NCBI GenBank assembly: GCA_021798135.1
Contig: JAJZYI010000120.1
Location: 1 to 9,568, forward strand
DNA length: 9,568 bases
Source of the DNA: Actinomycetes bacterium
GTDB lineage: Bacteria > Actinomycetota > Acidimicrobiia > Acidimicrobiales > UBA8190
Direction: 5' to 3'
Part shown: positions 1-5,549 of the stretch, piece after piece
How positions within the stretch are numbered: position 1 is the first letter of the stretch
Layout of the letters: each line of letters starts with the position of its first letter
Position numbers and translations under genes: made by a program
Notes under the pieces: generated by a model
The model's database searches: none
Seen by the model: the letters and a program-made list of their open reading frames with translations, nothing else
Told to the model about the DNA's origin: nothing

Positions 1-7
1 GCGCCGG

Positions 8-22
8 CGGGGCACCGCCCCG
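8..22 (-). terminator. Hairpin downstream of the surface-protein gene, candidate terminator
   Basis: CGGGGC, a three-base loop and GCCCCG form a perfect six-pair GC stem about 36 bases past the TGA stop at 58-60. No T tract follows on the minus strand, as is frequent in high-GC actinobacteria. It is the best terminator candidate for this gene, but strength is unknown and the window ends just beyond. Confidence 0.4.
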
Positions 23-57
23 TGGTCGTCTGCTGGTGTCGTGCGCACGTCGTTCCC

Positions 58-3000
58 TCAGCTGGCGGTGGTGGCGTCGATGGTGACGATGGGCTGGTCG
101 AGGTGGAGGTTGCCGGTCGAGCCGTCGAAGGGCGCGTCGCCGAAGGCGAACACCCCGCCGTCGGCGGCCACCAGCCAGTAGCCGCCGCCGTCGGGTGTCG
201 CCGCCATGCCGACCACCGGCTGGTTGAGCGGCCTGCCGCCCATCGAGCCGAGGTAGGCGGCGTCGCCGAAGGCGAAGACGCCGCCGTCGCGAGCGACGAG
301 CCAGTAGCCGCCGCCGTCCGGTGTCGCCGCCATGGCGACGATGGGCTGGCGCAGGGGCTCGCCCCCCATGGAGCCGTCGAAGCGGGCGTCGCCGAAGGCG
401 AACACCCCGCCGTCGCCGGCGACGAGCCAGTAGCCGCGGCCGTCGGGCGTCGCCGCCATCCCCACCACGTCCGACACGTGCACGCCCAGCGCCGGCAGCG
501 ACCCGGCGTACGCGGCGTCGCCGAAGGCGAAGATGCCGCCGTCGCCGGAGACGAGCCAGTAGCCGCGGCCGTCGGGCGTCGCCGCCATCCCCACCACGTC
601 CGACACGTGCACGCCCAGCGCCGGCAGCGACCCGAAGTACCCGGCGCCGCCGAAGGCGAAGACCGCCCCGTCGGCACCGACCGCCCAGTAGCCGCCGCCC
701 GGGGCGGCCACGGAGCCGACGACGTCCGACACGTGCACCCCGTCGGCGGGGAGCGAGCCGGCGTAGGTGGCGGCCCCGAAGTCGAAGACGCCGCCGTCGG
801 CCGCCACCATCCGGTAGCCCGAGGACCCGCCGGCGGCCCGCACCGGCACGACGGCGAACCGGTCGGCGACGGTGGCGGCGCTGCTCCCGGCCGTCGTGGT
901 GACGGTGACGTCGACGGTGCCGGCGACGCCGGCCGGCACGGTGGCCTCGATCTCGCCGTCCGACACCACCGTGAAGCTGCTCGCCGCCACGGGGCCGAAG
1001 TCGACGGCGCTGGCACCGGCGAAGCCGCTGCCCCGGACGGTGACCACGGTGCCCGGCGCTCCGGCGGCCGGCGACACGCCGGTCACGGCGGGCCCGCCAC
1101 CGGTGGCAGCACCGCCGCCGCCGCTGCCGCTCGAGCCGCTCCCGCCGCCCGGACCGCTGCCCGAGCCGCTCCCACCTCCCGAGCCGCTCCCACTGCCCGA
1201 GCCGCTGCCCGAGCCGGGACCGCCGCTCGGGGCGGACGTGAAGGTGAAGGCGAGGGCCGGAGCCGTCGTCTGGGCGCCCGACGCCGTCTGGACGGTCACG
1301 GTGACCGCCACCTTCCCGGGCAGCGACGCCGGGGTGACGACCGTGAGCTCGGTGCCCGCCGCGTTCACGCCGCTGGCCGGGACGGTGGTCGAGCCGAAGT
1401 GCACGGCCGCCGGGCCGTCGGCGAGCCCGGTGCCGGTGATGGTCACCGTCGTGCCGCCCGCCGTCGGGCCCGAGGTCGGCAGCAGGCCGCTGGCCGTCGG
1501 CGCCGGTACGACATAGGCGAACTGGTCGCTGCCGGGCGACGCCGGCGTGCTGGGGCCGGCCGCGGTGGTGACCACGACCCGGACGACCCCGACGGCCCCC
1601 GACGGCGGAGCCGTCACCGTGCACGTGAGGCCGCTGGCGTCGCAGGCCACGTGCGTGGCGGGCACGGCGCCGAAGTCCACCGTGCTGGGCGCGCCGGCGA
1701 TGGCGAGGTCGGTGCCGGTGACGGTGACGACCGTGCCGCCCGCGGCCGGGCCGGACCCCGGCGAGACCGAGGCGACGACCGGGGGCGGTGGCAGGAAGGT
1801 GACCGTCGCCGTCTGGGCGAGCTTGAGCGGTCCGGCCGTGTCGACGGCCACGAACGTGACGGCTTCGGCCGTCGTGTCGGTCACCTCGAAGCGGACGGTG
1901 CCCGTGCAGTCCGACACGCCGGGCGCCGCGGCCGTCGCGCACCCCGACACGCTGGTCGGGATGGCGACGGGCGTGATGGTGGCGTGGCCGCCGGTCGCCT
2001 GCGACAGCAGCACCCGGTCACCGGCGATCGGCATGCCCGGGTCGAGGGTGACGGTCACGACGTCGGTGCCCGCCGCCGTGGCCCCGCCGTTGTCGGTGGC
2101 CGTGGGCCGCAGGGCGACGACCGTCGACGAGGTCGCCTCGTCGGGGATGAACCGAACGGCGGCCGTCTGGACGAGGACGGCGCCGGTCGTGGTGTCGGTC
2201 GCCCGCAGGGTGACCGGCTGGGCGGTCGCGTCGGTGACGGCGAAAGCCACCTGGCCGTTGCAGTCCGACGTCCCGGCGGGCGCCTGCGTGGCGCAGCCCG
2301 ACGCCGAGTCGGGGATCTCCTGCGGGACGACGGTGGGCGTGCCCGCGGTGGGCGCGAGCGAGACCTGGTGGCCCGGGGAGATGGCGCCGGCGGCGTCGCG
2401 CAGGGTGACGGTCACCGTCACGGTCCCCTCCGCCCCGGCCGCGCCGGCCAGGGCGGTGGTGGGCGCGGCGGCGACCGTGGACTGGCCCGCCTCCGTGGGG
2501 ACCGGGGCGAAGTCCACGGTGGCGTAGGGGCCGAGCGGCGCCCCGCCCGGGTAGTCGGTGGTGTCGACGACGCCGTAGGTCACGGCGCCGGGCGTGGTGG
2601 CCGTGACCGAGAAGGTCACCTGGCCGTTGCAGTCGGTGGTGCCGGCCGGCGCCTGGGAGGCGCAGCCGGAGGTGGCGTCGGGGATGGCGACCGGCGTGGC
2701 GGTCGACGGCCCCGAGCCCGCCGCCGGGCACGGCCCGGCGCCGGGGACCGTCCCGGCCGCCTGGGTCAGGCAGAGCTGCTTGCCGGCGATCGGGTCGCCC
2801 GCCGCGTCGCGTAGCGTGACGGTGACGGTGCCTGCCGAGACGCCGTCGGCGAGGATCGTGGCCGGCGGGGCCGGCGTGGCGGTGACGGTGGTGGTCCCGA
2901 CCGAGGGCGTGGTGGTGAAGGCGACGGCGGCGGTCTGGCCGATCGTCACGCCGTCGGTGGTGTCGGTGGCGGTGTACGTGGCCGTCTCGAGCGTGCCGTC

Positions 3001-5196
3001 GGTGACGGCGAAGGCGACCTGCCCGTTGCAGTCAGACGTCCCGGCGGGTGCCTGGCTGGCGCAGCCCGACGACGAGTCGGGGATGGCGACGGGTGTGACG
3101 ACGGAGTGCGACGTCGTGGCGAGCGTCACGGTCCTGCCGGCGGCCCGGTTGCCGGCCGCGTCGCGCAGGGTGACGGTGACCGTGGCCGCGGCGGACCCGT
3201 TGGCGAGGGCCGAGGTCGGGTCGGCGACAACGGTGGAGCGGCCGGCCGAGGCGGGCCCCGCCACGAAGCTCACGGTCGCGGTGCCGGGAACCGCCCCGGT
3301 CACCGGCGTCCCCGTGCCCGGCGGCGTCCCCGCGTAGGTGGCGGCGAGGGTCACGGTCTGGAGCGCGGCGTCGGTCACGTCGAAGGTCGCCTGGCCGTTG
3401 CAGTCCGTGGTGCCGGCGGCGGGCGCCGTGGCGCAGTGCGACGCCGAGGTCGGGACGGCGACAGCCTGGACGACGGCGCTCGACGCCGTGCCGGCCGCGG
3501 GCATGAGCGACACCGCCATGCCGGGCACCGGGTTGCCGTTGGCGTCGCGCAGGGTGACCGTGACCACGGCGGGCGCGCCGCCGGCCACCGCCGTCTGCGA
3601 CGTCGGGGCCACCGAGCTGCCGGCCCCGACGGGCGCGGTGGCCCCGAACGTGACGGTCGCCGTGAACGGCGGCTGGCTGAACGTGCCCCCGGAGAGCGGG
3701 TCGAGGTCGTCGATGCCGAAGGTCACCGTCTCGGCGGTCGGGTCGGTCACCTCGAAGCGGACCTGGGCCACCTGGACGGACCTGCCGCCGATGTCGGCGG
3801 TGACCGGCGTGCTCCCGGTGCACCCGGTGCCGGGCACCGCCCCCGCCAGGCTGCTGCACCCGGTGCCGCCCAGCGGCGTGATGGTCCCGGACGTGAACAG
3901 GTGCTTGCCCGGCGACGGCGTGCCGCCGATCGGCGTGAGGGTGATCGGCTGGCCGAGGTCGGGGTTCTCGTACTGGTCGGCCAGGTCGACGGTGACCAGG
4001 CTGGCCGTGGTGCCGTCAGCTGGCACCGCCAGCGGCACGGCGGTCACCTGCGAGAACGTCGCCACGGGCGAGCCAGCGACCCACGTGACCGTGACCGAGC
4101 CGGGTATCGGGCTGCCCAGGGTGTTGTCGTAGGCGGTGAAGGTGGCGCGCTCCGCGGTCGTGTCGACGTAGGTGACCGTCTCCTGGCCGCTCTGGTCGGT
4201 GCTGGTGGGCTGCGGGCTGCTCGGCGACGGGGTGGCGCCGCCCGGGTTCTCGACGATGGAGACGTTCTCGCCGTTCACCGGGTTGCCGTACTCGTCGAGG
4301 CTGGTGACGGTGAGGCTGACGCCGTTGGTCGTGCCGACCACGGCGGTGGTCTGCGAGGCGGCGATCGACGAGAACTGCAGGTCGGCGCCGGCGCTGTCGA
4401 AGGCCAGGCCCTGGTCGGGCTCGCCGGGCGGGCCGGTGCTGGCGGAGCTCGAGACCGTGAAGTCGGCGGCCGGGTACTGGTAGGGGTTGGACGACGAGGC
4501 CCCGGTGGTGAGCTCGGGCGGGTTCTGCACGCCCATGACGAAGAGGCCGAAGGTGGCGCCCTGGCTCACGCTGAAGGGCACGGGGATGGTCACCTTGTTG
4601 TTGCTGAGCCGCACCACGGCGGGGGGGTGCTCGACCGGCACCCCGCCCGCCGACTCGCACACCCAGAAGTTCACGATGCCGAGATACGAGCACGCGTTGG
4701 CGAGCACGTAGTCGGTGGGGCTGCTCGGGAAGACCGTGCCGGCCGGTGCCGTCAGGGTGACGGAGTCGTCGCCCGACGCGTTGGCGACCAGGCCACCGCT
4801 GTTCTGCGGCGAGATGCCGTACTGCCAGACCGCCGTGGCGGTGGCCGCCGGGCAGTTGGCGACCGTCGGGCACGGCGTGTTGCCGTACGGGACGTTCTGG
4901 GCCGAGGTCAGCCCGAAGCTGGCAGGCCACGGCGCGCCGACGCCGGCGCTGGCGGTGATCGCCGTGTGGCTCTGCCCGTCGCGGTTGTTGACGGTGCCGT
5001 CGCTGGCCGTCTGCAGGAAGCTGACGCTCACGGCCGGGGAGCTGGCCGCGGCGGCCTGGGGACCGAGGCCGAGCGCGCCGGTGCCGGCGACACCGCCGAG
5101 GGCGCCCGCCACCACGGCGAGGCCGGCGGCGAGCCTGGCGGAGCGGCGGGCCAGTGACCCCGGGGAGACGGCGAGGACGCGCAGAGCTCGGAGCAT
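58..5196 (-). CDS. Giant secreted Ig-like / IPT-TIG protein with C-terminal GYW-FGDA repeats
   Basis: Predicted extracellular mosaic protein of 1,712 residues, probably an adhesin or cell-envelope protein; no enzymatic motif is visible. Residues 1-51 look like a Sec signal peptide (Arg-rich start, hydrophobic LAAGLAVVAGALGG core, cleavage near QAAAA-SS). Residues 52-271 form an N-terminal domain I cannot assign. About seven bacterial Ig-like domains follow (272-1138), with TVTVTLRDAAGNP-type strands. IPT/TIG domains lie at about 1139-1232, 1233-1321 and 1367-1452, the last two separated by a Gly/Ser linker. Six repeats of the GYWLVAADGGVFAFGDA type fill 1453-1712. There is no LPxTG motif and no C-terminal membrane helix, so anchoring is unknown. 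I chose the ATG at 5196 because the signal peptide begins there and a TACCGT -10 box sits seven bases upstream; a GTG at 5289 would put 31 charged residues before it. It lies downstream of the LuxR-type regulator on the same strand, 353 bases away. Gene identity is secure; the adhesive role is inferred. Confidence 0.93.
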   Translation of the reverse strand: MLRALRVLAVSPGSLARRSARLAAGLAVVAGALGGVAGTGALGLGPQAAAASSPAVSVSFLQTASDGTVNNRDGQSHTAITASAGVGAPWPASFGLTSAQNVPYGNTPCPTVANCPAATATAVWQYGISPQNSGGLVANASGDDSVTLTAPAGTVFPSSPTDYVLANACSYLGIVNFWVCESAGGVPVEHPPAVVRLSNNKVTIPVPFSVSQGATFGLFVMGVQNPPELTTGASSSNPYQYPAADFTVSSSASTGPPGEPDQGLAFDSAGADLQFSSIAASQTTAVVGTTNGVSLTVTSLDEYGNPVNGENVSIVENPGGATPSPSSPQPTSTDQSGQETVTYVDTTAERATFTAYDNTLGSPIPGSVTVTWVAGSPVATFSQVTAVPLAVPADGTTASLVTVDLADQYENPDLGQPITLTPIGGTPSPGKHLFTSGTITPLGGTGCSSLAGAVPGTGCTGSTPVTADIGGRSVQVAQVRFEVTDPTAETVTFGIDDLDPLSGGTFSQPPFTATVTFGATAPVGAGSSVAPTSQTAVAGGAPAVVTVTLRDANGNPVPGMAVSLMPAAGTASSAVVQAVAVPTSASHCATAPAAGTTDCNGQATFDVTDAALQTVTLAATYAGTPPGTGTPVTGAVPGTATVSFVAGPASAGRSTVVADPTSALANGSAAATVTVTLRDAAGNRAAGRTVTLATTSHSVVTPVAIPDSSSGCASQAPAGTSDCNGQVAFAVTDGTLETATYTATDTTDGVTIGQTAAVAFTTTPSVGTTTVTATPAPPATILADGVSAGTVTVTLRDAAGDPIAGKQLCLTQAAGTVPGAGPCPAAGSGPSTATPVAIPDATSGCASQAPAGTTDCNGQVTFSVTATTPGAVTYGVVDTTDYPGGAPLGPYATVDFAPVPTEAGQSTVAAAPTTALAGAAGAEGTVTVTVTLRDAAGAISPGHQVSLAPTAGTPTVVPQEIPDSASGCATQAPAGTSDCNGQVAFAVTDATAQPVTLRATDTTTGAVLVQTAAVRFIPDEATSSTVVALRPTATDNGGATAAGTDVVTVTLDPGMPIAGDRVLLSQATGGHATITPVAIPTSVSGCATAAAPGVSDCTGTVRFEVTDTTAEAVTFVAVDTAGPLKLAQTATVTFLPPPPVVASVSPGSGPAAGGTVVTVTGTDLAIAGAPSTVDFGAVPATHVACDASGLTCTVTAPPSGAVGVVRVVVTTAAGPSTPASPGSDQFAYVVPAPTASGLLPTSGPTAGGTTVTITGTGLADGPAAVHFGSTTVPASGVNAAGTELTVVTPASLPGKVAVTVTVQTASGAQTTAPALAFTFTSAPSGGPGSGSGSGSGSGSGGGSGSGSGPGGGSGSSGSGGGGAATGGGPAVTGVSPAAGAPGTVVTVRGSGFAGASAVDFGPVAASSFTVVSDGEIEATVPAGVAGTVDVTVTTTAGSSAATVADRFAVVPVRAAGGSSGYRMVAADGGVFDFGAATYAGSLPADGVHVSDVVGSVAAPGGGYWAVGADGAVFAFGGAGYFGSLPALGVHVSDVVGMAATPDGRGYWLVSGDGGIFAFGDAAYAGSLPALGVHVSDVVGMAATPDGRGYWLVAGDGGVFAFGDARFDGSMGGEPLRQPIVAMAATPDGGGYWLVARDGGVFAFGDAAYLGSMGGRPLNQPVVGMAATPDGGGYWLVAADGGVFAFGDAPFDGSTGNLHLDQPIVTIDATTAS
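421..505. repeat. 85-bp exact direct repeat, copy A
   Basis: These 85 bases are identical to 550-634, at an offset of 129 bases (43 codons). They encode most of one GYW-type unit of the surface protein, from the HVSDVVGMAATPDGRGYW stretch outward. Perfect identity at synonymous positions points to recent duplication or gene conversion, since the other four units differ freely at DNA level. Confidence 0.95.
550..634. repeat. 85-bp exact direct repeat, copy B
   Basis: This is the second copy of the 85-bp repeat at 421-505. Similarity continues imperfectly on both sides (first mismatches at 549 and 635), so the duplicated block is close to one full 43-codon unit. Confidence 0.95.
1100..1231 (-). 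repeat. Gly/Ser-rich linker-coding segment in the surface protein
   Basis: About 44 codons (residues about 1322-1366) encode almost only Gly and Ser with a few Pro, mostly as GSGSG and GGGSG runs. On the plus strand this appears as repeated gagccgctgccc/gagccgctccc units. It separates IPT/TIG domains two and three and is probably a flexible, protease-exposed spacer that lets the propeller-like tip move relative to the Ig/TIG stalk. Such short repeats tend to change length between strains. Confidence 0.85.
1783..3633 (-). repeat. Five tandem Ig-like domain repeats with a Cys-x10-Cys signature
   Basis: Ig-like domains three to seven of the surface protein (residues about 522-1138) are related copies of roughly 115-135 residues. 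Each holds a TVTVTLRDAxG strand, a TPVAIP-like strand, then CASQAPAGTSDCNGQV or a variant, followed by FAVTD. In all five, exactly ten residues separate the two Cys, suggesting an intradomain disulfide. DNA copies of the Cys segment begin near 1905, 2258, 2628, 3026 and 3393. Domains one and two (about 3634-4383) share the fold pattern, but domain two has eleven residues between its Cys and domain one lacks the pair. The closest family I can name is bacterial Ig-like group 1 (invasin/intimin type); assignment to that subfamily is inferred. Confidence 0.8.
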
Positions 5197-5203
5197 CGGG
5201 TCG

Positions 5204-5209
5204 ACGGTA
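5204..5209 (-). promoter_or_regulatory. TACCGT -10 box of a likely leaderless promoter for the surface protein
   Basis: On the minus strand a TANNNT hexamer, TACCGT, ends seven bases before the ATG at 5196. That spacing would start transcription at or next to the A of ATG, giving a leaderless mRNA, which fits the lack of any Shine-Dalgarno sequence. The -35 region has no good TTGACA match, common for actinobacterial promoters of this type. It also supports the chosen start codon. Confidence 0.45.
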
Positions 5210-5411
5210 CGGTGCGGCCCGTGCCGTTGCATCCGGGAAACACACGGATCGTTACGGACCGTGGCGGCCCGGACCCGGCTTTTCGCCACTCAGCACGGTT
5301 GTACGACCACTCTGCAGGCCGAGGGGCCGGGACGGCCTCGCACGCCGCCTCCGCCGGTGCCCGGGTCCACGGTGCTGCCGCCGGCCGACGGGCGCCCGCC
5401 GCACGCACGCC

Positions 5412-5530
5412 GCTCGCCGCTGCCGGTCCGGCTGTCGGTGCCCGCCCGCCGTGGGCTCGCCGCTGCCGGTCCGGCTGTCGGTGCCCGCCCGCCGTGGGCT
5501 CGCCGCTGCCGGTTCGGCTCGAGGTGCCCG
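5412..5530. repeat. 43-bp tandem repeat, about 2.8 copies
   Basis: Copies begin at 5412, 5455 and 5498, each starting gctcgccgctgccggt. The first two are identical over 43 bases; the third decays after about 20 bases (ggttcggctcgaggtgcccg instead of ggtccggctgtcggtgcccg). Each full unit contains GCCGGTCCGGC, a perfect dyad around one T. The array lies 20 bases beyond the regulator's stop codon and more than 200 bases upstream of the surface-protein start. It may be a non-coding mini-satellite, a termination region or a set of binding sites; the sequence does not decide. Confidence 0.9.
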
Positions 5531-5549
5531 GCGGCGGCTGCTCGCCCGG

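Larger units (their letters stand above)
61..840 (-). repeat. Six 42-43-residue GYW...FGDA repeats, possible beta-propeller
   Basis: The C-terminal 260 residues consist of six units. Their GY codons recur at 815, 689, 560, 431, 305 and 179, giving spacings of 126, 129, 129, 126 and 126 bases. The consensus is GYWLVAxDGGVFAFGDAxxxGS, followed by a short variable part and VVGMAATPDG. The first unit (GYRMV...FDFGAA) and second (GYWAV...FGGA) are the most diverged. Alternating hydrophobic and Gly/Asp turns suit four-stranded blades, so a six-bladed propeller is plausible, but the fold is inferred. From memory, such repeats are common in secreted Acidimicrobiia proteins next to IPT/TIG or lipase-like domains; a ligand is not known to me. 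Confidence 0.85.
5197..5549. other. Intergenic region between regulator and surface protein
   Basis: These 353 bases contain no convincing gene. They hold the leaderless-type promoter of the surface gene (5204-5209), an imperfect dyad with two ACGGA direct repeats ten bases apart (5244-5260), and the 43-bp tandem repeat (5412-5530) just after the regulator's TAG stop at 5550-5552. The stretch 5290-5411 is GC-rich with nothing I can assign. I see no T-tract terminator after the regulator. Confidence 0.7.

Noticed and set aside
40..49. CGTGCGCACG palindrome just after the surface-protein stop
   Set aside because: Ten-base GC palindromes are common here and nothing else supports a function; the hairpin at 8-22 is the better terminator candidate.
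22..2814. 930-codon open frame on the plus strand opposite the surface-protein gene
   Set aside because: It is an antisense shadow: repetitive Gly/Arg/Ala/His/Asp composition, no recognisable domain, and its repeats mirror those of the minus-strand gene. Long antisense frames are expected at this GC content.
3106..5157. 683-codon open frame on the plus strand
   Set aside because: Also antisense to the surface protein, with an Arg/Gly/Ala-rich low-complexity product and no motif.
5197..5289. Upstream GTG start for the surface protein (31 extra residues)
   Set aside because: It would place a charged stretch ahead of the signal peptide, has no ribosome site, and would overrun the TACCGT -10 box next to the ATG at 5196.
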